DNA of 64,000 nucleotides from assembly GCA_020152595.1 (NCBI GenBank), contig JAIGNY010002050.1:655001-719000 (forward strand), given 5' to 3'. The translations under genes and the position numbers were made by a program. This document shows, piece by piece, positions 28,101-43,100 of this stretch (position 1 is its first letter; the number at the start of each line of letters is the position of its first letter). This stretch comes from Chiridota heheva. Its lineage: Eukaryota; Echinodermata; Holothuroidea; Apodida; Chiridotidae. A model generated the notes under the pieces. The model ran no database searches, was not told the DNA's origin, and worked only from the letters and a program-made list of their open reading frames with translations.

Positions 28101-31100
28101 TTTGAGGGCGGAGCAAAAAGCACTATACAAATGGATGTATTATTATTAATATTCTATGGAATGCAAGGATTGATCTTTGGTGATGTGTATGTATATGAAT
28201 GAATGTCAAGTTTTGAAGATTCTTGTTGTTTTCAGTGTAGCATCACTTGTTGTTTTCAGTGTAGCATCTTGTTGTTTTAGGCAGTAAATTAAAATAACTG
28301 GGTGTTTTTTAATACACACTGATAATGACATTGATTTGATTTTTACAGACTCTCCTCTGGTATAGGCACACTTGCATTTTCTTGACCAACTTCTCTGAAT
28401 CAGGTGCTTCTGCTTTGTGATCATTCCGAGAATGTTTGATGCATTCATGGGTATATCCCAATCTGTAGATATCTGAAAGAAGATTTCTTGTGAAGGTTGG
28501 AATGGTTGTTCAGTCAAAAGTTCCATATAGCACATTTTACCATATTTTCAATACTGAAAGGAACATCTCAGAAAGAATGAAATGTAGTTTAACATTGGAA
28601 AGTAACAAAAGGAGCAAAATCATGAACATTACTTGTTGTGCTCCTTAATTTGAATAGTTACCCGACCTGATATATAATCAGCTCTGGTCAGACTTTTCTC
28701 TTTACTTTCTTTATTTTGAAAACCACAAGTAATAAGGATACATTTTCCATAAATGGCTCTATTGGTCTTTGGTTGTTGTGGAAGTAGGTGTTGATCATTG
28801 GGTGCATGCAGTCCTTATTGTGTGGTTGAGTGGTCATTTTTATTAGGATAAGTGTTTCAGTATGTTTGTGGTTAGGATTTGCTGGAACAAAAATTTAAGC
28901 AGCAGGACAAGTCATGATATCACATTTCTGTGGTTATGATATTACCTTTTTGTAGTTTTGATATATAATTCTAATCTTAGTCTGCAATTTTTTAATCTTA
29001 CTGCATGTCTTTTGAATGAAAAACTGTATGAAACGTCTGTTTAATTACACCAATAATATTGTCTGCATTCTGTTAATGCATACAATAAAATGCAATTTGA
29101 ATTTTGAATAATTTTGAAGTAAATATAGATTTATTAAGTAACTGCTTCTCCTTTCTACACAAGCTGAAAGGAAAGAATTTGGTTAGAGGCAGAGACCATT
29201 TGATGTGGCTTCTTCTGCAGTTCATCTCTGGCAGCATCAAGAAGAATCCCCTGCATGAGTTTCTGCCCATTCTCAAGTTGTTTGATTTGCTGTATACAGA
29301 GACTGAGGTTAGTGATTGACAGAACATGTTGTGTTACTAAACCATGAATAGCATGAACCTTGTGAAACAATAAATGCCTTTTTGCTATGGTTGGTGATGC
29401 CTTTCCTAGATCTTCATTTGGCGTAATATATTCATGGGAGTTATTTCCACCAAGTTATTATGCAGGGTTGGAATACATTGCAAATGTTCCCACAAAAATA
29501 AAGAAATAATGGCTGCTGTTCCCATTAGTTGTTTACATAGGAGCCATAATGGCATGGGGTACAGGGGCCCGCATAAGGGGTAGAACCTCTTGGGGGGGGT
29601 TCTATTCGGCAAAGCACCGGGAAATTTGAGGTTGTTATGCTTTTTAGCCTTCGAACTGCATGTAGTTCATGTTGTGGAAACAATTTTTTGCATTTGATTT
29701 TTTTTTTATGATTGATTTCCTTCCACAGAGATGAAAGGCGTTTCTGCAAACTAGGTTCCCAACCTTGGCAATATAATAATAATAATAATAATAATACACA
29801 TATATTTATAACCGCCCCTTTGAACTAAATCGTCAGGAGCGCGGAACAGTAAGTAAAGTAAATGATAAGATAAATGAAACAAATGAAGTATAAAACTAGA
29901 AATTTAAAAGCAAAAAATTGAAATACCTAAAATATAAATACGCAATTAATCAATACATAATTCATAGGCTAAACTAAAGATTAAAAGCTGAACATGCTGA
30001 ATACGAAATATAAACAAATGAAGTAAAAACAAATTAAGTAAAAGTACAAATTACTGAAATATCTAAAATAAGTATACACAATGAATCAATACATAAAACA
30101 AAGACTAAAGATTATAAGCACATTTAAAAAGGTGGGTTTTCAGTTGAGATTTAAAAACATTGTAACAGTGAATTGCACGTAATTGAACGGGTAAATATTC
30201 CACAAGGTACAGGCAGCAACAGAATAAGATCTTTGACCAGCAGATTTAGAATTGAATTTTGGTAAAACAAGAGTTGGAGCAGTTGACTGTCTGGTAAAAC
30301 GAATTGGGTTAAAAACTTTTAAATGTAAGTAAGAAGGCCCGGATTTATAGACAGATTTATGGGTGAACATGAGAATTTTGAATTTAATTCTAAACTGAAT
30401 AGGTAGCCAATGAAGGTGAAACAGAATTGTAGTGATATGGTCGAATTTCGTGCAGGATGAAAGCAGACGAGCAGCATGGTTTTGAATTTTCTGGAGACGT
30501 TGAATTTGATAATTTGGTAAACCAACAAATAAGCTATTACAAAAATCAAGTCTCGAACTAATAAAAGCATGAACAAGAGTGGCAAGCATTGAGAGCGGTA
30601 TGTACTTCTTGACTGAGAAAATGTTACGTAAATGCCAGTAGGCATTTTTACAAATAGTTGCCATGTGGGCATTATATGAGAGACAACTATCGAATATAAC
30701 CCCTAAGTTCCTGGCAGAAGTGCTTTTTGAGATAGTGACGCCATCGATATATAGATTTAGATCAGGGACTGGCTTCCGGCATGATTTTGGATGGAATAGA
30801 AGTAACTCAGATTTGTCGGCATTGAGCTTGAGCTTGTGGCTAGTCATCCAATTACATATGGTTAGAATACAGGTTTCAAATCTTTTAGTGACAGACAAAA
30901 TTTCATCGTTATCATCTAGATTAACTGGCAACCATAGCTGTATATCATCAGCATAAAAATGATAGTAAAGCCCACATTTTTCAATAAGATCAGCTAAGGG
31001 TGCAGTATAAGCCGTATATAAAAAGGGACCAAGCACGCTTCCTTGAGGTACACCGTAGTGGAGATCCTTGACAGTAGAATGGTGCTTATATGTAAAAAAA

Positions 31101-34100
31101 AGAAAAATATTCTAGTTTTGTTTCAAAATATTATGACATCTTTTAGTATGTTGGATATGCTGCTGCCAAAAATTTCAACAATGAGCTAACAATCTTGGAT
31201 ATGTAGATATTCATACCAGATCCATGTTTATTTTGTGTAAAGAACACAGTGTGGATTTGTTTGAATTTAAGTTGTTTTAATTTATTTAAAGAGGAAACTG
31301 GCACATAGAATATCTTTTAACAAATGCTGAATTTGGAATTTGTTGTGCAGTTTGATTGACCCAATAAAAACTTTAGAGCAAAGTAGGAAATGAATTTTTC
31401 ACACATTTTTAGCTCCACCCATTACACAGAGTGTAATGAGTGGAGCTTGTCAAATCGTACGTGAGCTCCCATATGTGTGTCTGTACAAAACTTTGTATGC
31501 TTCATGAAGCTTGTATTTTAAATAAGAGATGTTCCATGTAGTTTTTTAATTAAAGCTCCCGAAAGGCAACATTTTTGTCTACAAAAGTGTCAGATTTTGT
31601 AGACGGTAATCCTATTCACGTTTCATACCTGTACTGCGCCAGACTGTGATATTGGTTTGGAGGTCCTCCATATACGTGCATGTCTCTGTATCAGTATCCC
31701 TGATCATATTGTATCGAATAGGAGTACATGCCACCTCCTCCTCCGGAAACTCTTTTCTCCCACCCTCTGCAGGAAAAGTGTTCTTTTCTTTTGGATACCC
31801 AGCCATGTTGGCATTCCTGGCAATGACAGGGCTGATGCAGCCGCTAAGCTTGCCCCCAACCTCCTCCCTACCTTTTTCCCCAAAGCCCTCTCTGACATCA
31901 AACCGCTTATCGCTTCCCTTGTTCGTGACCGCTGGCAAACCTCATGGAACTCCCAAATTGATAACAAACTCCATGTCATCCAGTCCACAATCCCGATCAA
32001 ATCCACTATTAACAACCTCTGGTATCGACAACATTCATATTACTCGTCTTAGAATTGGTCACACCCACCTCACTCACTCCCACCTCCTTATTGGTTCCCC
32101 CCAACCCCTCTGTAACAATTGCCACTGCATCCTCACTATCCATCACGTTCTCCTTGCTTGCCCCCTGTAGAACCTCCTTACAACTCAATTGCTAAGTTCC
32201 TCCAGAAAAATCCTCCGGATGAAATTATCTCCTTCCTTCATCATGCTTCCCTCTACAACCATATTTAATTCTTCTTTTCCACCCCCTCTCTACTTTGATT
32301 TTGTTTCACCCATGCACCTCCTCTCTCGATCACAGCTTTTTGACTTTTGTTCTTGAATTTCTCTCATTCTCCCACTGTTTTCTTTCCTTCCTACCTCTAA
32401 AATGAACTGGCCTCTCAGGCACAATTTGACCCTCGTTGTTGTGGTGCTGTTAAGACCTCATCGAACAAACAAACAAACGAGTGCTTAATAGGTCATGACA
32501 TAACCTAGAAGATAACATGTGAAGTTGTTGTTTGATCATTTTTGCTTGTCGTACAGTAAGTCTCAAGTGTCAGTAAGTCTAATTGAGCTACATTGCATTG
32601 CGGGGCTTAGAATAGGTCATGACATAACCTAGAAGATAATATGTGAAAGTTGTTTAATCATTTTCGCTTGTCGTACAGTAAGTCTCAAGTGTCAGTAAGT
32701 CTAATTGAGCTACATTGCATCGCGGGGGTTAGAATGTTATACTTAAATGCACTATCTATCACGGGGGTTAGAATTTTAAACTTAAATGCACTAAGGATAA
32801 AGTTTTGTTGGGTTGGTGAATGCGCGTGGTATTGCGTAAGCTGGGAGTTGTTACTAATGTGCCATATGGGCAGCAGATTGCCAGAAATAAAAGTTTGTTT
32901 CCAAACTTGTTTACAGTGTTCGTGGACATGTGGAAGAATTATCGCTGGGTAGTATTCAATGGGGCATCCCAGGGTAGCCTGCTAGGTTAGCCGATTACTG
33001 GCTAAATATGGCAAATTTGGCCGTTTTAAAACATGTTTGGTTAGTAATCTTTTTTAGGTAACATTTATGAAGATTGTTAGAAATGTTAGAAATTTTGTTA
33101 GGTTTATAAAATGTTTTTTCTAACAATACATTGTGGTGGAATTGACCTTTGACCTCACTAACGTCAGTAATCGAGCGAGACATGATGGCATCATGCATTG
33201 AATGTCACATAGGTTTTGTTAGAAGCATAATTTTTCAAACATCGCTATGAAGTGAACCTCATTGCACCCACCACAAAACTAAGTCATCACTGAGAACCAA
33301 TCTGACGGTCATTCACAACTAACCTCCTTTGGCACATATGACCTGACTGTTAAGGTGCCATTAAACCCAAACAAACAATTGAATACAACTCATACAGGAA
33401 AGTTGTAACTCTTGGATTTTTAACATGATGAATAATTGCCTAAAAATGGAATAGACTTCAAATAAAACTTAGAAAAAACATCATAGAAATATCAGATGTG
33501 ACAAAAACAAAATCAATAAAAGCAATCAATTCTTCTTGCATTGTATATGGGTTGAGCTATAACATCATTGATGTCTAGTTTCAATGATTTTATAATTGAT
33601 ATTAAGTCTTTCAGTGCAATATTTGTTGATATTGACACAAGCATATTTTTTTTGTAATGATTAAGATTGATACATCTTATCAACATTATTTCCTCAATGA
33701 ACAGGTTGTTTTGCATGATTTGTTTCCCATGTAGATTTTATAGTGAATTTGCAATCTTGAGCAATTTGTTACTTACATGCGAATGTTTTTCTTTCTACTC
33801 AGCCCTTGGCGGTCCCAGACTATCAATATCCAGCATGTGTACAACACATGGCCATGGCCTGCATCTGGCCCCATTTACAAAAGAAATCAGCTCAGGAGAA
33901 CAAACCACTTCAGCGACCTCTTCCTCAGGCACTCACGCTACAGACAGAGTAAGTTTATTTGTCCCTGCAGGTGCTCACGCTACATACAGAGTAAGTTTAT
34001 TTGTCCCTGCAGGTGCTCACGCTACATACAGAGTAAGTTTATATGTCCCTGCAGGTTAAAGAGAAGCGGCGCTCCCACTTTGTTGCTCTACAAAGGGAGG

Positions 34101-37100
34101 CAACATATGAAATCTTGACAGCAAAATATGAAAAAGGTATACACTAAACAAATATTATTAATTTGCTTGTAATGATCATTGGGACGTTTTGGGAATATTT
34201 CCCCGTAGAATGAATTTGGAGGTGTAATAAACAAGAGGTAAGTGAAATATTTAATTTGTTTTGATTATCTTTGTTTGATGTCATTGCTAGGTTCCTGAAG
34301 CAGACCTGCACAAACCAATCCTTGCCACTTACCGACTACAGGATAGCCCTTCTGTGTAATGCTTGTAAGTATTTAGGTGCATTACTTTTAGGTGCCCTAC
34401 TACTTGTAAGTACTTTCGTACAGTGCATATATTATACTGCATTGCTTATGAATACTGTATTTAAGTGCATTACTTTTAAGTGCCCTACTACTTGTAAGTA
34501 CTTTTGTACAGTGCATATATTATACTGCATTGCTTATAAATACTTTTGTGTGACTCATGTTTATGTGTGTTGATACCTATGTGTGTTGATACCTCAACGT
34601 TCTTTTTGATATTTGCTCTCTCTATCTTGTACCATGCTGACTCTATCTTGTACCATGCTGACTCTATCTTGTACCATGCTGACTCTATCTTGTACCATGC
34701 TGACTCTATCTTGTACCATGCTGACTGGCCTATTACATTTTTAACTTACTTAGTTATCCTCTTCATTCCCCGTGGAACATAAGGCGGCAAAAATGCTATG
34801 CATCTGGTCCGGTCCTGGGCAGCTGCCTGCGCTTCTTCCCAAGAAAGGCCCATCTCCTTTTAATTTCCCAACAACAGTTCTCTGCCAGGTTTTGTGGTCT
34901 TCCTCTTTCTTAGTCTACTTCAGGGCTACTTTGGGGATGTGATCTTGATGCATCCTCAGTACGTGCTTGAGCCATCTGAACCTGTGCAGTTATGGAAGGA
35001 TTCTATATGGCTCAATGTCTGCTAGTCTTGGTGACTCATTAACACTCTGAACAATACAAAAGGACTGTCTTAATGTTGGTGTTGTTTTAAAAGCCAATTA
35101 AAAATGGGAAACCTATGTCAAAAGTTGCAAGCATTCTGTCAACTTGCTGGAGGTTGTGATAGTAGAATTGGTACAACATTTAACAAGGCGATCTTGTCTC
35201 AAAACAAATTGCAATGACCTCAGTAAATACCTGCCTTGTGCTTACACGTGTCATCAGTGTATTACAGGAGAAGCGTATATTATGCAGTGTGTGTGTGGAG
35301 ATTAGGTACATCAAGGATCCTTGGGTACATTCATGTGCACGTTGTATGTACAGTATGTATATGTCCTTGAAGTGTCATAGCAACTGCATCCTTGATGTGT
35401 CAAAACAACTGCATGCTAAAATGAAGAATATTTAGGTTAGTCTTGAAATCGGTCATTTTAAATGTTCTTGGACTCTTTCTGTCAGAAGTTGTAAAGCCTA
35501 ATGTGATTTGTTGAAAATTCAAAGTTAATTTTATCAATGTTATTTTAATTAATTGAATTTGTACATATTTTGGCATGGCTTGTGAATATGTTTAAAGATT
35601 TATTGCTGAAACTTACAGCTATTAGAATCCTCTGTCCCCTAGATATCAAACACTATCACAGTTTTTTGCTTAATCTTTAAAAGAAAACATTTACTGCTTT
35701 TGGCATCAAAATGTTTCTCACATTATTTTGATGTTTCTCATGAAATAATATTGTTATAAAAAAATTGTTTTTTTGCCATTTCACATTGTAGATAGTACTA
35801 CAGGAGACTTGTTTCAGAGACCAATGTTGTTCCTGACAGACAGTTTTTACAACTCAAATGATCCCCCAGTCCCTCTACCAGGTCCTGCGACCAATCTTGC
35901 CGCTGGTCCAATAACTCCACTATCAATGAGTCTCCTGGATTCACTCAGCACCCATGCTAAATTAAGGTATGCTTCTAATCTTTATGAATATTCATTATTG
36001 CGCATCCTCACTAAAAATGAATGAAATGTTCTTGCCAGTTTTTAAGCAGCCCTGACTAGACATGAAAAATTTATCCAATCAGTTCATGCCTGAAATTGGA
36101 CATTTGAACCCTTGCACAAGCCTGGTTAAGGATTGGACAGGCCTGGCATAATCCAGGGGTGTTATGTTTGCAACACTAAGCTTGCCCTCAACCTCCCCCT
36201 ATCCCCTTTTCCCAAACCCTCTCTGACATCAAACCACTTATCACTTCCCTTGTTTCGTGACTGCTGAAAATCTCATGGAACTCCCAAATTGATAACGAAC
36301 TCCACGTCATCCAGCCCACCATTCCGATCAAACCCACCATCAACAATCTCTCTCGTATTGACAACGTTCATATTACTCATCTTAGAATAGGTCACACCCA
36401 CCTCACTCACTCCCACCTCCTTATTGGCTCACCCCAATCCCTCTGCAACAATTGCCATTGCACCCTCACAGTCCATCACGTTCTCCTTGCTTGCTCCCTG
36501 TACAACCTTCCCAGAGCTTCCCTCGCTCCCCACAACTCAATTGCTGAGTTCTTCAAGAAAAACCCTCCAGATAAAATTATCTCCTTCCTTCATCATGCTT
36601 CCCTCTGCAGCCATATTTAATTCTCCTCTTCCACCCCCTCTCTCTACTTTGTTTTTTTCACCTATGCACCTCCTCTCTCAATCACAGCTTTCTGACCTTT
36701 TGTTCTTGTATTTCTCTCATTCTCCCCCTGTTTCCTTTCCTTCCTACCTCTAGAATGATTTGACCTCTCAGGCACAATTTGACCCTCGCTGTCGTGGTGC
36801 CGTTAAGCCCTCATCAAACAAACAAACTAGGACTTACTGACCATGCCACTACCTGTCAGCAGTTGAGCAAGTTTATCCAATCTTGACTTTCACATGAATG
36901 AAATTAGAGGAATTTTCCAGTAAACAGTAATTTTAGGTTATTTTCTCTTTCAGTTCATAATTTTACACTGCTCAACCCAAAAATGTGTACAGAAACTGTT
37001 GATTTAATCTTAAGATGTGGGTGTTCAACTCTTATTGTGCATTATGAATTTCATTCAATTTCTAATATCTGCATCTCAATGATGTCATGTTTTTCTAATT

Positions 37101-40100
37101 TGTTCAGCTTCATCCACCACATAGCCAGTAAGATCATGAAGCTAGCGTCCAACTCACACAACGTGACTAATCAACGAGCGTTGTCACCAGCATTTATGGA
37201 GACGTACAGTAGGCTATTGGTTTATATTGAGATTGAAAGTCTTGGTATAAAGGGATTTATAAGTAAGTATGTTGTTTCTCTATCAAAAAAAGGGATTTTT
37301 ATCCCTCACTATGGAAGTTGGTGAAGAGGTGATATAGCATCTTCACCATTCGTCGATCCGCCCATTCGTCCATATCTATTGTCCGTTCGACCACATGCAT
37401 TGTTCAGCTACTGGGGAACAAAGATTTTTGCCCTTGCTCTAGCTGAATAGGAATTTATATAATGGTGACTCTTGCCTCCAAAGAACTTACAACAAATGCA
37501 TTCCTGACATAAATAGCAATTAAAATATTTGTTCTGGCATGAAAAAAAGTTGAACAATAGCTCTGACCTTTCAAAAGAATTTGTAATTAAGTGTCTTGGG
37601 GATGAATAGGAAAAAACGAAGTCTTTGATTTAATCTGCAATGGATTTCCATTCTGTTTGGTAAGTAGCTCAGTCCTATTTGGTTTATTAGTAAAAATATC
37701 AAGTTGCGTATGTTTTTATGGGGAGTTTCAAATTTATATTAAGGGTTAATGTTTTGTTGTCTATGTAAATTATATGGGGGTAATGAGAAGATAGCTGTAG
37801 TGCAATGGAATGAGTGAATGTTATAGTAAACGTTGAAATGATGAGTTGGTTAAGAGTATATTTGGTATATGAGTCAGTGGCAAAAAGTTGGTAGGGGTGC
37901 TAAGTGAATGGTAATTGAATGCAGGATGGTAGGTGAATGCAGGATGGTAGGTGAATGGGGAATGGTAGGTGAATGCGGGATGGTAGATGGTTGGGGGTGG
38001 TAGTTGAATGGGGATATTAAATTTAAGGAATATGGTAGGTGAATGGGTGATGGTAGGTGAATGAAGGATGGTAGTTGAAGGGAGGATGGTAAGTGAATTG
38101 GGGGATGGTAAGTGAATGGGGACTGGTAGGTGTAGGGAGATGGTAGTTGAATAGGGGATGGTAGGTGAATGGGGCATGTTAGGTGAATGGGGCATGTTAG
38201 GTTGATAGGGGTGAGGGGATGAGATTTACAGGAAAGAATGTTGGGTGGTATATGGCATAATGATTGGTAGATGTCAGATGAGGGTGGGATGGCATGGGGG
38301 ACTGGATGGGATGGAATATGGGACAGGGTGTAATGGCATGTGGGACAGGGTAACATGGCATGTAGAACAGGGTAACATGGCATGTAGGATAGGGTGGCAT
38401 GGCATGTGGGACAAGGTGGTGGCGTGACATGTAGGACAGTGGGATGACTTGTGGAACAGGGTGACATGGCATGTGAGAGAAGGTCAGATGGCATGTGGTA
38501 CAGGGTGGGATGGTGTTTGGGACAGGACAGCATAGCATGGGTACAGGACAGGATGGTATGATGAACAGTGTGGGATGGCTTTGGAACAAGAAGGGATGGC
38601 ATGTGGGACAGGTGTCAAAGTATGTGGGACAGGGTGGCTTGGTATGTGGAATGCTATCTGGTTTTAAGGTGTGATAACATGTGGTATAGGATGGAATGGC
38701 CTGTGGGAGAGATTGGTGTGGCATGTGGTACAGATGGGTGGCATGTGGTGGGATGTTATCTTGATTTAAGCTGTGATGGCATATCGGTCATGTGGTGGAA
38801 AGACATCTGAATTTCATGAATGATTTCCTGTAAGTGGGGTTACTTCGTTTAAACTTATCCATGTCAAATGGGAGATGCACTCACCTTCCAGTTCATAAGC
38901 AGGAAAGAGGGTTGGATGGTAGGAAAGAATGGTGTGTGGGATAGAGGGTGGGATGGCATGTGGAACAGAGGGTGGGATGGCATGTGGGATAGAGGGTGGA
39001 AGGTGTGTTATTTTCGACAAGGGGGTGTGTTTCGTTTGCGATGTCTGGTTTAGTTAAGTCTGTTGCTTCTCTGTCAAAATAAAGAGCTTTTTAAGTACGT
39101 CTCTCTAAGTGCACTGGTTGTTTCATTAGGGAATTGCACATAGTTGTTGCCTTAGAATTACAGCATTCTTTTATGATATTGTTTTCATCAGCTGTACATA
39201 TATTGTTCTTCATTCCCTTTCATTATCATTACCCAATTTTGTTTTCTGTGAAAAGTGTCATTCTTGGATGTGATTACGGGTAAAGGGATGGCTTATACTC
39301 CCCCTAATAATATTGAAAGTTAATTAGATATGTTTATTTTAAATGTTTTTTTTAAACACAATTTTATTACATAACCATAACATGTGATGCATTAAAAGCA
39401 TGTAATATCCTGAAGAAAAGTAATTCTTAAATATACATGATTTGTTTAAGTTTTTCTAAGAATGCCACTTAATTGCTTGAATTCTTTGACTTTTAACATG
39501 CTTTATGTATCATTGAATATAAGAAAGTGGCATTCTTTTTTTATCATACTATTTCTGAGCAAAGAAATAACAGTTAAATTCAGCAAACTGATCAATTACT
39601 CTGGGTTTGAACCCTTACTGTACCACGCGGCGATATTATCACAATTTTAGGTGCCCCATTTTTGACCCCGCATCCCAAGCGTGTTTTCAAAAAAAGTGCT
39701 TGAAGAGTAAGGATAGATTAATCCACGACAAGTGTGCCAACTCAAAAACATATGCAGCATGATCCCGGTGAGGGGCCCACGGGGTCTTTGAAGCGGAACG
39801 AGCCCGACTCTGCTACTTGAAAGACAGAGGGCCCTTCAATAATCAGCCTGTACTTAACCCTTACTCTACCATGCTGCGATATTATCGCCGTTTTGGGTGC
39901 TCCATTTTTGACCCTGCTTTCCATGCGTGTTTTCAATCAAAGTGCTGGTAGAGTAAGGGTTATTCAACCCTCGACAAGTGTGCCAACTCAAAAACATATG
40001 CAGCATGGTCCCGGTGGGCAGCCCACTGGGTCACTGAAGTGAAACAAGCCCGACTCTGCTGCTTGGAAGACAGAGGACCCTTTAATAATCAGCCTGTGCT

Positions 40101-43100
40101 TAACCCTTACTCTACCATGCTGCGATATTATCGCCGTTTTGGGTGCCCCATTTTTGACCCCGCATCCCAAGCGCGTTTTCAAAAAAGTGCTGGAAGAGTA
40201 AGGGTTAATCAATTCTCGACAAACAAGTGTGCCAACTCAAAAACATATGCAGCATGGTCCCGGTGAGCGGCCCACGGGGTCACTGAAGCAGAACAAGCCC
40301 GACTCTGCTACTCGAAAGACAGAGGGCCCTTCAATAATCAGCCTGTGCTTAACCACCCTTACTCTACCATGCGGCGATATTATTGCCGTTTTGGGTGCTC
40401 CATTTTTGACCCTGCCTTCCGAGCATGTTTTCAATCAAAGTGCTGGTAGAGTAAGGGTTATTCAACCCTCGACAAGTGTGCCAACTCAAAAACATATGCA
40501 GCATGGTCCCGGTGAGCGGCCCATGGGGTCACTGAAGCAGAACGAGCCCGACTCTGCTACTTGAAAGACAGAGGGCCCTTCAATAATCAGCCTGTGCTTA
40601 ACCCTTACTCTACCATGCTGCGATATTATCGCCGTTTTGGGTGCTCCATTTTTGACCCTGCTTTCCATGCGTGTTTTTCAATCAAAGTGCTGGTAGAGTA
40701 AGGGTTATTCAACCTCGACAAGTGTGCCAACTCAAAAACATATGCAGCATGGTCCCGGTGGGCAGCCCACTGGATCACTGAAGTGAAACAAGCCCGACTC
40801 TGCTGCTTGGAAGACAGAGGACCCTTTAATAATCAGCCTGTGCTTAACCCTTACTCTACCATGCTGCGATATTATCGCCGTTTTGGGTGCTCCATTTTTG
40901 ACCCTGCTTTCCATGCGTGTTTTCAATCAAAGTGCTGGTAGAGTAAGGGTTATTCAACCCTCGACAAGTGTGCCAACTCAAAAACATATGCAGCATGGTC
41001 CCGGTGGGCAGCCCACTGGGTCACTGAAGTGAAACAAGCCCGACTCTGCTGCTTGGAAGACAGAGGACCCTTTAATAATCAGCCTGTGCTTAACCCTTAC
41101 TCTACCATGCTGCGATATTATCGCCGTTTTGGGTGCTCCATTTTTGACCCTGCTTTCCATGCGTGTTTTCAATCAAAGTGCTGGTAGAGTAAGGGTTATT
41201 CAACCCCGACAAGTGTGCCAACTCAAAAACATATGCAGCATGGTCCCGGTGGGCAGCCCACTGGGTCACTGAAGTGAAACAAGCCCGACTCTGCTGCTTG
41301 GAAGACAGAGGACCCTTTAATAATCAGCCTGTGCTTAACCCTTACTCTACCATGCTGCGATATTATCGCTGCGTTTTGGAGTGCCCCATTTTTGACCCCG
41401 CATCCCAAGCGCGTTTTCAAAAAGTGCTGGAAGAGTAAGGGTTAATCAATTCTCGACAAACAAGTGTGCCAACTCAAAACATATGCAGCATGGTCCCGGT
41501 GAGCTCCACGGGTCACTGAAGCAGAACAAGCCCGACTCTGCTACTCGAAAGACAGAGGGCCCTTCAATAATCAGCCTGTGCTTAACCACCCTTACTCTAC
41601 CATGCTGCGATATTATCGCCGTTTTGGGTGCTCCATTTTTGACCCTGCTTTCCATGCGTGTTTTCAATCAAAGTGCTGGTAGAGTAAGGGTTATTCAACC
41701 CTCGACAAGTGTGCCAACTCAAAAACATATGCAGTGGTCCTGGTGGGCAGCCTACTGGGTCACTGAAGTGAAACAAGCCCGACTCTGCTGCTTGGAAGAC
41801 AGAGGACCCTTTAATAATCAGCCTGTGCTTAACCACCCTTACTCTACCACGCGGCGATATTATCACTGTTTGGGTGCCCCATTTTTTACCCTGCCTACCA
41901 AGCGTGTTTTCGATCAAAGTGCTGGTAGAGTAAGGGTTATGTACCGAAAGAAAGGACAGGTTTCTTAGCTCTTTGTTCATGTGAAAATGGATGTAATGAG
42001 ATTATCCAAACCCCTATGTTCAAATACATTTTTGTGGAACAGTTTACACATAGCCAATGATTTATGATATTGGTCAGATTGGCTAGAATTGGTCAGTCTT
42101 GAGGGATTTATAATTAACTATTTGTTGAGCAGCTTCTATGCAGCTTACATTGTACCCATTGCACTTCAAGGATGCACACTTGGAGGATGTTAATATGCAT
42201 TCCAGAACTGTTAGCACAAAATGAACAGGTAGGGATGTAAATGAAATATTCAGTCATATAACTTCACACATAATACTGTGGTTATCTTTACAATTCTATT
42301 GCTGTACTTTTTATGTGGTGAAATGGCACCACTCAAGACAGACACGTGGTGTGGTAGCTATACCTTTATGCACACTGAAAATCAGGCAATGAAATTATTC
42401 TAAAAAAATTTGAATGTCCATCTACATTTTCTATAACTTTTGAACACAACATCAATATTTATGTGATACAACCAGGTTGTTTTCATTTAGTTAGATAAAG
42501 TGAGTTCACTTAGGAAATTGAGTTATTTAGACATCGATGTTATTTGACTAACCAAGCCACAGTTCAATCAGCCTTTTTTTTCCTTCTCATTCTTATTCAG
42601 GTCAGGTTTTTACAAAGGTTTGTGAATCAAAAGCATGGGGTATTCTCCATTCCTTGCTAGAACTGTTCAGCTACAGACTTCATCATGTTCAACCTCACTA
42701 CAGGATACAGCTGCTGTGCCACCTCCACTCCCTCAGCACCTTACCACAGACGAGCCACAACCAGCTGTACCATTGGTGTGTACTGATTACCGCTTGATTT
42801 TGACCGTAGATATGCAAATGCAGTCAAATTCACAGTCAAAGTCAAACTCATTCTCAGCGAAATATTAACGATAAAATCCTAGTATAGTGATACAACTGGC
42901 AAAATGTGTTTCTTGTTATACTACTTTATTCCATTGTTACAATTTTAAGATGTGATGATTTTATAGATTTTGTGTAAATAATTGTAACTAAAAATGCTCT
43001 TGTTAAATTTGTGTATTAAACATGAAATTTTAGTCCAAGAATGAAAAAATAATGAAAAATATTAACCTAAGAAATGCATAATTAACTTATTTTATTAAAC

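Noticed and set aside
39742-41980. Series of 60-75-codon minus-strand frames repeating [19 protein letters not shown]
   Set aside because: They fall once per 246-bp satellite unit and overlap plus-strand frames; no sign of selection on protein.
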